Below are positions 10,701 through 18,961 of a DNA stretch of 45,007 nucleotides, one piece after another. A program made the translations under genes and the position numbers. Position 1 is the first letter of the stretch. Every line of letters begins with the position of its first letter. Below the pieces are notes generated by a model. The model was not told where the DNA came from. It saw nothing but the letters and a program-made list of their open reading frames with translations, and made no database searches. This stretch comes from Cytophagaceae bacterium (GTDB lineage Bacteria > Bacteroidota > Bacteroidia > Cytophagales > Flexibacteraceae), in NCBI GenBank assembly GCA_027487695.1, contig JAIYDB010000111.1:1-45007 (forward strand), written 5' to 3'.

Positions 10701-13341
10701 AGCGATGAATGCCAATGAAATAACCTTGAGTACCGATAAAGAAAGTTATACCACCGAAAACACAATTAACCTTGCTTTTAACTCCCCTAAGAAGGGAATG
10801 GCTTTGGTTACTTATGAGCGAGGTAACCAACTTATTGGTCAGCAATGGGTGAATGTAGTTAGTGGTACTAACAATGTATTGATTTCACCAACACCTGAAA
10901 TGGCACCTGGTGTATATATATCTGTAAACCTGATGCAAGAATACGCTTCGTCTGAATCGGCTCCAGATTTATTAAGGTACGGACTTAAGTACGTTGAAAT
11001 TGGCAATAAGGGATCTAAACTTATTCCAGAAATAACAGTACCTGACAAGGTTTTACCTGAAGCCAATACTGAAATAACCGTCAAAGAAAAAGAAGGCAAG
11101 CCAATGACCTATATGCTAGCCATTGTAGATGAAGGTTTACTAAATATGACCAGCTTTTCAGCACCAAATAGCTATAATTACTTCTATGGCAAGCACACCT
11201 TAGGTGTAGAAAGCTATGAAAACCTAAGCCGCTTTGTAAATGCCCAACTTGCTCAATTCTCTAACCAAGCTACAGGTGGTGGCGATGCGGCAGAATTGAA
11301 GGCAATGGCAAACGCTAATGGAGCAATGGCCGATTTAGAAGCTGCTGGTTTCCGCTTTAAGCCTTTAGTAAAAGTATTAGGACCATTTAAATTGGGCGCT
11401 AAGGATAGTGAAAAGCATACTTTTAATGCCGAAGGTTATATAGGTGCCGTACGAGTAATGGTAGTTGCTGCCAACGACAGGAATTTTGGCGCAGCTGAAA
11501 AGCTTGTAGTGGTATCGTCTGATTTAATGATTCAAGGTGCCGCACCAAGGTTAGTAGGTCCTGCCGATTTGGCGAAAGTGCCTATAAGTCTGTTCGGAAA
11601 GAAGGGGCTTAAAAACGCAAACATCACCTTCACTGTAAAAGGCGAAGGAAAATTAGCGGGTTCATCTTCTAAGAAAGTAACCTTTACCAATGAACGAGCA
11701 ACTGCCTTTATAGATGTAGCTGCCACAGGCAAAACGGGTATCATTAAAATTGAGGCGGTTGCTAAATCTGGCAAATGGCAACATACTTGGAAGGTAAACT
11801 TACCAGTGCGTTCTGCCTTAAGCAGACAAACCACGGTTAACACACTTGCTCTTGCACCAGGCGAAAGTAAAGCCATTGCATTTGGCAATACGCAACCAGA
11901 AGGCAAACCGATTATAGGTTTAGAAATAAACTCCTTGCCTAAGTTACAGATTGAAAAGCACCTAAACTACCTATTAGAGTACCCTTATGGATGCTTAGAG
12001 CAAACTATTTCTGGGGCCTTTCCACAGATTTATCTAAGCAAACTTACACAGCTAGATAATTCAGCTAAGAACAAAGCTGCTTTCCACGTAAAAGAAGCGA
12101 TTAGCAAACTTAATAGCTTCAGAAGCAATGTTTCAGATGGATTTACTTATTGGCCAGGTACTAACCAAACCGAACCTTGGGCAAATTTGTATGCCTTGCA
12201 CTTTTTACAAGTGGCAAAAGCTGAGGGATTTGTGGTACCTAATGAGTACAATAATCTACTAGCTAATAGCATTACCACTGTTCAGAAAAATGTAAACCTC
12301 GGTGCTACAGAAGGTCAAACCTATATTGCATATGCTGCTTATATAGCTTCGTTAAGTTCAAACGAGGAGGATGACGATGAGCTTATCAATACTTTTGCCA
12401 TCCCTACAGCTAACGCCTTAATACAACGTTCGGATTTAACAGAAGAGGCAAGGTTACTCTGTGCGCTTACCTTGAAAAACTACCAAGTTGCTGGTCCTGC
12501 GATGAATGCTAAAGTTGTTCTGAAAGCAAGCAGTATTACTTTCAGCAATCCTTTAAGGGTTTCTGCTTTAAGGTTATTGGTATCGAGTCAGTTGAATAAG
12601 AACAGTGCGCAATCGTTTGAAATAGCCAACAACTTGGTTACTGGCATAAACAATAGCAACTGGTACAATACCCAAACTGTGGCTTGGTCAATGATTGCTC
12701 TATCGGCCTATTCAGATAAGTTTGGAGGTAATAGCGCAACGGCAGCTGTAACCATTGGCAGTAAACCTACTGAAAACATCTCCCTAAACGGTTTATCGTG
12801 GAGTAGAAATATTGCTCCAAGAAATGCCAACAAGGGTGTAACCGTGAAGAATACGGGTAAAGGCACTTTATACATCAATGCAGTTACTAATACCCTGCCA
12901 AAGCCTGGCGAAGAAAAGAACAATAGCAGTCAGATGGACGTGAGTATTGCCTATATTGGCTTGAATGGAGCTGCAATTAATCCTGCAAATTTATCAAGCG
13001 GTACTAGCTTTAAAGCAATTATCACTGTAAGGCAAAAAGCGAATTTGAATACAGAGCACGCAGCCATAAACTTCAGAATTCCAGGAGGTTGGGAATTGGA
13101 TAATTCCAGACTAGCTAATGATACCGATAACCCATATCCTAATACTGAATACACAGATATTAGGGACGATAGAATGTCAATCTTCTTAGGAATGCGTGCT
13201 GGTGAGGTTCGCACTTTTGAAGTTGGATTGAAAGCCACTTATGCAGGTAAGTATTTTATGCCAGGCCTTCAGGCAGAAGATATGTACCAAACCTATATCA
13301 GAAGTTCAAAAGCAGGCAGTTACGTAGTTGTTACGCAATAG
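7789..13341 (+). CDS. Bacterial alpha-2-macroglobulin family protein with thioester motif
   Basis: This 1850-residue protein is in the length range of bacterial A2Ms (~1600-1900). It begins with a hydrophobic segment (residues ~8-26, 'LTVVLLIIASAVLF') that is a signal peptide or membrane anchor; no lipobox cysteine is present. A macroglobulin MG2-type domain is recognisable around 'ERDIYRPGDSIHYGI' (~residue 625). The A2M core segment 'NAEGYIGAVRVMVVA' is followed by the thioester motif 'YPYGCLEQT' with Cys1402, and then the alpha-toroid terpenoid-cyclase-like domain and a C-terminal beta domain. Such proteins are thought to trap incoming proteases in the periplasm. The pairing with pbpC directly downstream matches the known A2M/PBP1C gene pair. 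A 15-A run at 9450-9464 encodes five lysines (residues 555-559) and could be a slippage site. Confidence 0.93.
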   Translation: MDLKRSLTVVLLIIASAVLFAGAAKFLNRVSKNSSINEASSTPEGLHPEFAAYISGYTSGFIHSDEGIKIRFTEAVIDSGAVGEEVVPNPFKLNVACKAYWDDDRTIICKPEKTWERNTVIEGKFKLDNYFKIVNEELELFPIRVQTMPQEAQVAFKKWISTSVNSNEYDLEVAVNLIDGAENKDLEEAFVAKLGTTKLSGTWNHHSRTKHTIIIRGIKRTSAVQTLEATIDLDKIGGEESLASTFEVPAQNQFQCWQVKADREKGITLSFNENIVSADQLNGLFYSEKFTVSSIEVVGTEVFLYGSFDEYIYGDFQIKLDGNVKSTAGNSLGNSTYLSVDLGGNLPGIKEEFNGNNQYMYPVAGNSKFSFSARGLKSALLVINEVEMSQIENSLTESYSELTGIKGKEVVRKVVGLGTFSTTRADGYNLYHLDLNTLFPLQPGKGYQVNLSFSESDLIEPCNNDLASIDPLKDPAFSQTDNYYDYYYGESSVMQCIRQKGGNNSESTNFTINSFFLKTNIGLIVKKLSNFKTAVFAVDIMTGGPKAGTTVNILKKKKKVVGTGTTNTDGLIVFTHSENAAIVKATDGSSTSMLPINSNYALSAVSNYSLEGTGSDVKAAYLFSERDIYRPGDSIHYGIILPPKAELNAEEQRLPIVLEVTDSKGSKVLSKVIAKNNIQMHRYSLPTRTTWPTGTYRSTLSIGNKVTYRNIKLEATKPNRLNISLKETSDFLVNNSSSTFNLQSTYLFGAKLTNGKALVTGTATDIPYTFEKFADYTFYGNTEGKSENVVLFEGKLGAEGTVNLDWTPNLKGINPQLIKLTTTVFEESGEPSVEFSTKVVFPTANAIGIKPEKVFEYGSPSYTRTEPIKLNYVFLSKGKLATPLSPIILKVFKQNQRSWYNGESDTYTQQNENLESQVFSGAIQWKNKGDYTFDIPTQFADGEYRFEFAASDGSAKTNLMLSINEYASGSKAMNANEITLSTDKESYTTENTINLAFNSPKKGMALVTYERGNQLIGQQWVNVVSGTNNVLISPTPEMAPGVYISVNLMQEYASSESAPDLLRYGLKYVEIGNKGSKLIPEITVPDKVLPEANTEITVKEKEGKPMTYMLAIVDEGLLNMTSFSAPNSYNYFYGKHTLGVESYENLSRFVNAQLAQFSNQATGGGDAAELKAMANANGAMADLEAAGFRFKPLVKVLGPFKLGAKDSEKHTFNAEGYIGAVRVMVVAANDRNFGAAEKLVVVSSDLMIQGAAPRLVGPADLAKVPISLFGKKGLKNANITFTVKGEGKLAGSSSKKVTFTNERATAFIDVAATGKTGIIKIEAVAKSGKWQHTWKVNLPVRSALSRQTTVNTLALAPGESKAIAFGNTQPEGKPIIGLEINSLPKLQIEKHLNYLLEYPYGCLEQTISGAFPQIYLSKLTQLDNSAKNKAAFHVKEAISKLNSFRSNVSDGFTYWPGTNQTEPWANLYALHFLQVAKAEGFVVPNEYNNLLANSITTVQKNVNLGATEGQTYIAYAAYIASLSSNEEDDDELINTFAIPTANALIQRSDLTEEARLLCALTLKNYQVAGPAMNAKVVLKASSITFSNPLRVSALRLLVSSQLNKNSAQSFEIANNLVTGINNSNWYNTQTVAWSMIALSAYSDKFGGNSATAAVTIGSKPTENISLNGLSWSRNIAPRNANKGVTVKNTGKGTLYINAVTNTLPKPGEEKNNSSQMDVSIAYIGLNGAAINPANLSSGTSFKAIITVRQKANLNTEHAAINFRIPGGWELDNSRLANDTDNPYPNTEYTDIRDDRMSIFLGMRAGEVRTFEVGLKATYAGKYFMPGLQAEDMYQTYIRSSKAGSYVVVTQ
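9450..9464 (+). repeat. 15-base poly-A homopolymer inside the A2M coding sequence
   Basis: Fifteen consecutive A residues, read CTA-AAA-AAA-AAA-AAA-AAG, encode Leu and five Lys. It is the longest mononucleotide run I noticed in the window. Runs of this length are prone to polymerase slippage in replication and transcription. The frame is intact in this sequence. Confidence 0.95.
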
Positions 13342-13349
13342 ATTTTGGA

Positions 13350-13408
13350 GCCAGCAGGAGCCATTAAGCGGGCGGCCGAAGGCCGCCCGCTTAATGGCTC
13401 CTGCTGGC
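13350..13408. repeat. Perfect 28-bp inverted repeat with 3-nt loop at the A2M/pbpC junction
   Basis: The left arm 13350-13377 and right arm 13381-13408 are exact reverse complements around the loop GAA. The inner part is very GC-rich (GCGGGCGGCC) in an AT-rich region. The hairpin starts 9 bases after the A2M stop codon. Its right arm contains the first in-frame ATG of pbpC (13394). No T-run follows, so it is not a classical terminator. It may control coupling of the two genes, mark a processing point, or be a recent inverted duplication; an assembly fold-back artefact is also possible. Confidence 0.95.
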
Positions 13409-15724
13409 ATTGTCCTCCTCATTATCCTATCACTTTGGTATTTCGGCATACAACCAAATCAATGGTTTAAAACCGATTTCGGCACCCTCATTCTCGATAA
13501 CCAAGGCAAGCCCCTTTCAGCTGCCTTAAATAGCAACGAGCAATTCAGGTTCGTACATACGGATAGTATTCCTAACAAAGTAAAAACCTGCGTGCTTTTG
13601 TATGAAGACCAATACTTTTACTACCACCCAGGCGTAAACCCAGTGGCTTTAGGTAGTGCTTTATGGCAAGGAGTTAAAGGCAAAAAACTCAGAGGGGGCT
13701 CAACCCTATCTATGCAAGTGGTTCGCTTGGCAACAGGTAACAAGGCTAAAACCATCTTTAGAAAAGTAAAAGAGATAGTCTTCGCTACCCGATTAGAAGC
13801 TGCCTTCTCAAAAGATGAAATCCTTGAAAAGTACTTAAGCTTGGCTCCGTATGGTGGCAATATCATTGGCATTGAGGCAGCATCGTGGCGGTATTTTGGT
13901 AAAGCACCTTCTGGGCTAAGTTGGTCGCAAGCGGCAATGTTAGCCGTATTACCGAATAATCCTGCTCAATTATACCCGGGAAAAAACAATGAATTGCTTA
14001 AAGCCAAGCGTGATGCCTTGCTAAAAAAACTCCTTCAAGAAGAAATAATCAGTCAGGAAACCTACCAACTTTCCGTTTCAGAATCTATTCCAAACAGGCA
14101 AATATTTTTCCCTCAAACAGCTACCCACTTATTACAGCAGGAACGAGAGAAAAGTCCGCAGGGTTCTACGATTAAAAGTACCATCAACAGTAATTTACAA
14201 AATCGTTGTACCCAAATTGCCGAACAATACGCTCGCAATCAACAAATTACAAATAACGTACATAACCTTTCTATTGTAGTAACAGAAACAGCCACTGGCA
14301 AAGTGCTCGCTTATTTAGGCAATGCCCCAGGAGGCTACACCCCTAATTGGTACGTGAATGCTGGGGTTGCCCCACGTTCTTATGGGAGTTTGCTCAAGCC
14401 ATTTTTATACGCTGCTGGTCTAGACCAAGGTTTAATTTTACCAGAAGCTTGGTTAGAGGATATTCCTCATAGCTACGGTGGTTATTGCCCTAAAAACTTC
14501 TACAATACTTACCAAGGCTACGAAAAAGCAGATAAAGCCTTGGCGAATTCCTTGAATACTTGCTTTGTTTCCTTGTTGCATAATTTTGGCATTCAGCGAT
14601 TCCACCGATTGATGAAAAACTACGGCGTTCGCCTGCCACAGGAAGCCTCACACTATGGATTAAGTATTGCACTTGGTGGAGCGGAAAGCAACCTTTGGCA
14701 ACTTACTTCTATGTATAGAAATATAGGTTGGCTCGCTCAATCCAATAAAAATGGATTGATTGCTAATGAAATTGGTCCTATCTATTATGACAAACCTACC
14801 ATCAATCAACAGGCAGATGCGGTTCAGATTATCAGCAAGCAAGCCGCCTACCTCACTTTAAAGGCAATGGCCAATTCTAAGCGTCCCGATTTAAGTGCAC
14901 ATTGGGTCAACTTCGCTGAACGCCGACAAATAGCTTGGAAGACAGGCACTTCCTTTGGTTTGCGCGATGCTTGGGCAATAGGGGTTACCCCTAATTATAC
15001 CGTGGGTGTTTGGGTAGGCAACGCCACTGGCGAAGGACGTCCAAACTTAACAGGTACCTTAGTGGCTGCTCCGCTTATGTTCCAACTATTCGAACTATTA
15101 CCAGCTGAAAAAGCGTGGTTTAAAGCACCAAACTTGGAACCTATAACCGTATGCGCCACAACAGGTTGGAAGGCTACAACAGCTTGCGATAGCACAAAAA
15201 CTGCATTTAGTTTACCCTTAAAAACTACGGTAAACCTTGACTGCAAATGGCATAAAACCATTGTAACCAATGACTTAGGCACTCATCGTATTAACTTCAA
15301 TTGTTACGATGCTGCAAATGCCACAAAACGCAATGCCTTAATCATTGAAGGTGCACCGCTGTGGTTTTACAAGGAATGGGAACGCAAAAATTACGCCTCG
15401 TCAAGTCCTATGCTATACAAGGAATACCCTTGGCTAGCGGGTTGCTTGCCGTCCCAATCTGAAGCACAAATTGTATATCCTGCCAATGGGGCAACCATTG
15501 TACCGGTACAAAAGAAGGCCGAAGAAACCTTAGGTTTCTATGCAAAAGCCACGAATACCAATTCAAATTCCGAACTTTACTGGCTGCTAAACGGTAATTA
15601 CCTCACCACCTCCAAAGGAAAAGGACACGTATTTGTCCCTACTCCCCAAGGAAGTGGCATCCACACCCTAACCGTAATTTCTGAATACGGAACCACCCAT
15701 AGCGTTACATTCTATACCCAATAA
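13394..15724 (+). CDS. pbpC: Penicillin-binding protein 1C (bifunctional transglycosylase/transpeptidase)
   Basis: With the ATG at 13394 the protein has 776 residues; the frame extends back to a TTG at 13328 that overlaps the A2M gene by 14 bases. A single membrane segment ('GIVLLIILSLWYFGI') is followed by a GT51 glycosyltransferase domain: 'YEDQYFYYHPG' with the catalytic Glu, 'RGGSTLSMQ', and 'KEIVFATRLE'. The transpeptidase domain has 'GSLLKPF' (SxxK nucleophile), 'SLN' (SxN) and 'WKTGTS' (KTG). The last ~95 residues fit the BiPBP_C domain typical of PBP1C. It polymerises and crosslinks peptidoglycan in the periplasm and is the usual genomic partner of bacterial A2M. The TTG form would add a positively charged 22-residue tail; the ATG form leaves almost no cytoplasmic tail, so the start is uncertain. 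The perfect hairpin covers this start region. Confidence 0.9.
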   Translation: MAPAGIVLLIILSLWYFGIQPNQWFKTDFGTLILDNQGKPLSAALNSNEQFRFVHTDSIPNKVKTCVLLYEDQYFYYHPGVNPVALGSALWQGVKGKKLRGGSTLSMQVVRLATGNKAKTIFRKVKEIVFATRLEAAFSKDEILEKYLSLAPYGGNIIGIEAASWRYFGKAPSGLSWSQAAMLAVLPNNPAQLYPGKNNELLKAKRDALLKKLLQEEIISQETYQLSVSESIPNRQIFFPQTATHLLQQEREKSPQGSTIKSTINSNLQNRCTQIAEQYARNQQITNNVHNLSIVVTETATGKVLAYLGNAPGGYTPNWYVNAGVAPRSYGSLLKPFLYAAGLDQGLILPEAWLEDIPHSYGGYCPKNFYNTYQGYEKADKALANSLNTCFVSLLHNFGIQRFHRLMKNYGVRLPQEASHYGLSIALGGAESNLWQLTSMYRNIGWLAQSNKNGLIANEIGPIYYDKPTINQQADAVQIISKQAAYLTLKAMANSKRPDLSAHWVNFAERRQIAWKTGTSFGLRDAWAIGVTPNYTVGVWVGNATGEGRPNLTGTLVAAPLMFQLFELLPAEKAWFKAPNLEPITVCATTGWKATTACDSTKTAFSLPLKTTVNLDCKWHKTIVTNDLGTHRINFNCYDAANATKRNALIIEGAPLWFYKEWERKNYASSSPMLYKEYPWLAGCLPSQSEAQIVYPANGATIVPVQKKAEETLGFYAKATNTNSNSELYWLLNGNYLTTSKGKGHVFVPTPQGSGIHTLTVISEYGTTHSVTFYTQ

Positions 15725-16293
15725 TGAACCCATACCTACCCCCTACCAGACTGAAACCGTGGAAAATAATTAGTTCTAAACTGGTTTTTGAAAACAAGTG
15801 GTACAATGTAAAACAGGATCTAGTGGAACTCCCTAACGGTTTGGTGATGGACGATTACTTTGTGAGTGTGCGCGACGATGTATCTATTATTTTTGCCATT
15901 ACGCCAGAAGAGGAAGTTTTGGTGGTACGTCAATACAAACACGGGGCCCAAGAAATAGTAACCGAATTGCCTGCTGGCTTTTTTAATCAAGGTGAAGACC
16001 CTGCCGAAGCTGCAAAAAGAGAACTAGCCGAAGAAACAGGTTATACCTCTACCCAATGGACCCTGCTCCGTCAAACCCACGACAACCCGACAAAAGACAA
16101 TAATAAGTTCTATCTATTCCTTGCAGAAAATTGCACCAAAACCCTTGACCAGCAGTTTGATATAAGCGAAGATATTGAAATTTTCAAGGTGCCTTTGCCT
16201 GCCTTTAAAGAGATGATTTGGGGTGGAGAAATTAAAGTACATAGCATGATCAGTGTAGCTATTCTAGCTTTAAAGTATCTGAATAAGCTATAA
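15724..16293 (+). CDS. Nudix hydrolase, ADP-ribose pyrophosphatase-like
   Basis: The ATG overlaps the pbpC stop by one base (TAATG), so this is the third gene of the A2M-pbpC operon and probably translationally coupled. The 189-residue protein carries a complete Nudix box at residues 85-107: G85, E91, R99-E100, E103-E104 and G106 match the pattern Gx5Ex7REUxEExGU. The segment before it ('VLVVRQYKHGAQEIVTELPA') is typical of the ADP-ribose/ADP-sugar pyrophosphatase branch, which cleaves nucleoside diphosphates linked to another moiety in the cytoplasm. The exact substrate cannot be read from the sequence. No functional link to peptidoglycan synthesis is obvious. Confidence 0.88.
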   Translation: MNPYLPPTRLKPWKIISSKLVFENKWYNVKQDLVELPNGLVMDDYFVSVRDDVSIIFAITPEEEVLVVRQYKHGAQEIVTELPAGFFNQGEDPAEAAKRELAEETGYTSTQWTLLRQTHDNPTKDNNKFYLFLAENCTKTLDQQFDISEDIEIFKVPLPAFKEMIWGGEIKVHSMISVAILALKYLNKL

Positions 16294-16303
16294 AAAACAA
16301 AAA

Positions 16304-16323
16304 CCGCCTCTAAATGAGAGCGG
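16304..16323 (+). terminator. Weak stem-loop terminator after the Nudix gene
   Basis: A CCGC-CTC / GAG-A-GCGG stem with a 1-base bulge and a 5-nt loop lies 11 bases after the stop codon, followed by a broken T-rich stretch (CATTTGTATCTT). It is in the right place but imperfect. Confidence 0.5.
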
Positions 16324-16530
16324 CATTTGTATCTTCAAAAGAACACTAGGTTAATTATTATCAGAAGGTTTTTTCAAACCGTAGATTTCATTGCTGTTAT
16401 ATTAAGAAGACCGATATTATATGGTACAAGTTGCCTAAGACAGAAAAAAAATCTAAAAAAATTACAATTCCCTTGTAATTGTATCGTTGGCAGTGGTTTG
16501 GGCTATTTTATTATTATTGCAGACGTTATA

Positions 16531-16633
16531 GTCTGAACTATGATTTACAGGATTAAGATGATTCTAAGGATTTTTTACACTCGCACGGCAATCATACATA
16601 ATCACAACAATCATCCAAATCATAGTTCAAGAT
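16531..16633. repeat. Palindromic interspersed repeat, copy 1
   Basis: The terminal 12-mers GAACTATGATTT (16535-16546) and AAATCATAGTTC (16617-16628) are perfect inverted repeats, and inner ATGATT / AATCAT segments add partial pairing. The unit shares a strongly similar core ('GATTTTTTAC', 'CAATCAT', 'TAATCA', 'CCAAATCATAGTTCAA') with copy 2 at 16797-16895. There is no coding capacity. Similar long AT-rich palindromic repeats are scattered in many bacterial genomes; the origin is not known to me. Confidence 0.75.
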
Positions 16634-16658
16634 AAAATTTACTCTCACCCCCAAGTGT

Positions 16659-16675
16659 GCTGCCCTGCGGGCAGC
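16659..16675. repeat. Small GC-rich hairpin between the two repeats
   Basis: GCTGCCC / GGGCAGC form a perfect 7-bp stem with a TGC loop. No T-run follows on the plus strand. It stands out in an AT-rich gap and may be a REP-like element; role unknown. A second small hairpin, ACCCC-TCC-GGGGT, lies at 16732-16744. Confidence 0.5.
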
Positions 16676-16796
16676 TTAATTGGTGGTTCGTTATTGTGGG
16701 TTGTAGAAATCTTCTTTGTTATAATAATTTCACCCCTCCGGGGTTAATTTATTTTAAATCAGGATTTGCTGGATTGTAAGAAAGGGAAGATTTATC

Positions 16797-16895
16797 TTGA
16801 ACTGTGATTAAAATGATTGATGTGATTAACTATGATTTTTTACGCTTGGACAACAATCATTCTTAATCATAAAAATCACCCAAATCATAGTTCAA
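16797..16895. repeat. Palindromic interspersed repeat, copy 2
   Basis: The ends TTGAACTGTGATT (16797-16809) and AATCATAGTTCAA (16883-16895) are inverted with one mismatch. The right half is nearly the same as copy 1: GATTTTTTAC, CAATCATTCTTAATCA, then CCAAATCATAGTTCAA. The two copies are direct repeats of a palindromic unit about 265 bases apart. The rest of the 670-base gap contains only small hairpins and no credible gene. Confidence 0.75.
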
Positions 16896-16904
16896 TACAA
16901 ACGC

Positions 16905-16933
16905 AAACTGCCAGCCCAACGGGCTGGCAGTTT
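16905..16933 (-). terminator. Terminator of the NHL-repeat T9SS gene
   Basis: A perfect 13-bp stem AAACTGCCAGCCC / GGGCTGGCAGTTT with a 3-nt loop lies 31 bases after the minus-strand stop at 16964. The stem is strong, but the T-tract is short on the minus strand (GTTTGCGTTTG) and slightly better on the plus strand, so it may work in both directions. Confidence 0.7.
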
Positions 16934-16963
16934 TGTATAATCCTTTAAATATTAACTCCTTAA

Positions 16964-18880
16964 CTATTTTACAACCAAAATTTTACTGCCTCCGTTAAAA
17001 CGAACCGTATAAACACCTTTTGCTAACTTGGAAATGTTTAATTCGTTAGTTTCTGTTGCAGGTTGGGTACTAACTACCTGACCTAAGGTATTCAGGATTT
17101 CTAAAGTTCCTGTTCCAGTTGTTTTGATAGTTACTTTATCAGTTGCTGGGTTAGGGAATACTTCAAAAACTGTTTCGGCTAATGATTTTTTGCTTGATGT
17201 AATGGTGATAGGGTTACTTAAAGCACTAGTACGATTTCCTATAATTGCATGAACCGTGTAAACACCATCGCCTTGAATTAATATTCTCCTGCTATTATTT
17301 CCAGAAAGTAATTGAATACCATCTAAAAACCACTCATAACGGTCGGCATAAATAGACGCTTCTAAAGAATCAGTGCCCACAATGCTAATTCTGATTTGGC
17401 AAAACGTGGAATCAAACACAATGCTTGCCGTTCTGGAAGGCAGACTCCAACAACCTGAGCTATCTTGTACCTCAGCTGAAAATACTCCCGTACCACGAAC
17501 TGCAATGCTACGAGTAGTTGCACCGTTATTCCAACGGTACTGGTTGTAAGTTCCCGCAACACTTACAATAACTTCTGAACCGATGCAACGATTTCCAGCA
17601 CTATCAAATGCAATTTGAGGGGCTGCTGGGCTGGTTACACTTACAACAATTGGGTTAGAGTTTGCAGAAGTACAGGCTCCTGAAACAACCCTAACAGAAT
17701 AATTACCAGCTGTATTAACTGTTATGCTTCTTGTCGTATCGCTAGTGCTCCAAAGGTTACCTGTTGCAGCACTTGAAGTAAGTATGGTTGAACCGCCAAG
17801 ACAGAAAGTGGAAGATCCTGTTACAGAAGGTGATGTAGGAGTAGTACAGCCATCAGGAGAAAGTTTGCGGATTCGATCATCTCCAGCATCTGCAACATAT
17901 ATATTGCCTAGACCATCTACTGCAACTCCTGCTGGCGAATGAAAACGTGAAATAATACCAGGCCCATCTCTAGAAGGAATTGTATCTGTTGCACCTGCAA
18001 TAATTGTAACTATGCTCTCATTAGTTATTTTTCGTATTGTTTTTGCATAATAATCTGAAACAAAAATATTACCTGTTTCATCCCTTGCAAGTCCAAAGGG
18101 ATAAGATAGAGATGCGTTTCCCCAATTTTGAGAACCTGCAATTGTAGTTACTAAACCAGCCGTTGTGATTTTTCGGATTCGAGCATTTCCAAAATCACCA
18201 CCGTCTGCAACAAATACGTTACCTGTAAGATCAACCGCAATTCCATTTGGTTCAGTAAAACGAGCTGATGCTGCTGCACCATCTGCAAAACCAATTACAC
18301 CATCACCCGCTACAGTAGTAACCAAACCAGTCGATGTAATTTTTCTAATCCTCTGATTATCAGCAACAAATAAATCGCCATTGTTTGCTACTGCTATTCC
18401 AGAAGGAAGATTAAAGGATGCTGCGGCACCTGTACCATTTTGGAAAGTGCCATTTCCTGAACCTGCAACAGTCGTAACTACTCCTGCAGATGTAATTTTT
18501 CGAATTCGGTTATTATTTCTATCTGCAACAAATAAATTACCTGAGTTATCTATAGCTATACCTATTGGTTCATTAAATGATGCGTTGGTTCCAATACCAT
18601 CAGAAAATGCTGGATTTCCAGAACCTGCAAAAGTTGTTACAACTCCATTCGACGTAATTTTACGAATGCGATTATTGTACCTATCTGCAACATATACATT
18701 GCCAGAGTCATCTATAGCTAATCCTGATGGCGAATGAAAAGATGCCCCTATGCCAGTCCCATTTGAATAACCATAATTTCCTGAACCTGCAAGAGTTGAA
18801 ACAGTGTAGGTCTGTCCCCACGCCATTAAAGGCAATAAAAGTAATAATGTAAAAAGCCGTGCTAAGTAATTCTTCTTCAT
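16964..18880 (-). CDS. NHL-repeat beta-propeller protein with T9SS sorting domain
   Basis: I chose the ATG at 18880 (638 residues), because it gives a clean signal peptide ('MKKNYLARLFTLLLLLPLMAWG', cleaved before QTYTV); the frame continues to a GTG at 18931. Residues ~25-350 contain six NHL-type repeats, each of the form 'PSGIAVDxxGNxYVADxxNxRIRKI' followed by 'VVTTVAGSG', which should fold as a six-bladed beta-propeller. Two Ig-like segments follow ('LWSTSDTTRSITV', 'YRWNNGATTRSIAV'). The C-terminus is a T9SS sorting domain ('VFPNPATDKVTI', 'ILNTLGQVV', 'KLAKGVYTVRF'). It is therefore a secreted or surface-attached protein; NHL propellers commonly bind ligands, but no substrate can be named. 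It shares the Ig-like module type with the 831-7559 protein. Confidence 0.9.
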   Translation of the reverse strand: MKKNYLARLFTLLLLLPLMAWGQTYTVSTLAGSGNYGYSNGTGIGASFHSPSGLAIDDSGNVYVADRYNNRIRKITSNGVVTTFAGSGNPAFSDGIGTNASFNEPIGIAIDNSGNLFVADRNNNRIRKITSAGVVTTVAGSGNGTFQNGTGAAASFNLPSGIAVANNGDLFVADNQRIRKITSTGLVTTVAGDGVIGFADGAAASARFTEPNGIAVDLTGNVFVADGGDFGNARIRKITTAGLVTTIAGSQNWGNASLSYPFGLARDETGNIFVSDYYAKTIRKITNESIVTIIAGATDTIPSRDGPGIISRFHSPAGVAVDGLGNIYVADAGDDRIRKLSPDGCTTPTSPSVTGSSTFCLGGSTILTSSAATGNLWSTSDTTRSITVNTAGNYSVRVVSGACTSANSNPIVVSVTSPAAPQIAFDSAGNRCIGSEVIVSVAGTYNQYRWNNGATTRSIAVRGTGVFSAEVQDSSGCWSLPSRTASIVFDSTFCQIRISIVGTDSLEASIYADRYEWFLDGIQLLSGNNSRRILIQGDGVYTVHAIIGNRTSALSNPITITSSKKSLAETVFEVFPNPATDKVTIKTTGTGTLEILNTLGQVVSTQPATETNELNISKLAKGVYTVRFNGGSKILVVK

Positions 18881-18961
18881 TTGGAGTGTTGGTTTTTTCT
18901 TTATACTCCTTGTAATAAAAAAGTAACCCACTTTTGCGGTAAATTTTTAGAGAAAACAAAG

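Noticed and set aside
13328-13393. TTG start of pbpC that would add 22 residues and overlap the A2M gene
   Set aside because: It uses a rare start codon and the added residues are encoded mostly by the palindrome. Its positive charges would suit a cytoplasmic tail, so it is kept as an alternative only.
16327-16536. A 69-codon plus-strand reading frame in the repeat-bearing gap
   Set aside because: It begins with TTG, has no family resemblance, runs into the first palindromic repeat and has an AT-driven composition; chance is the better explanation.
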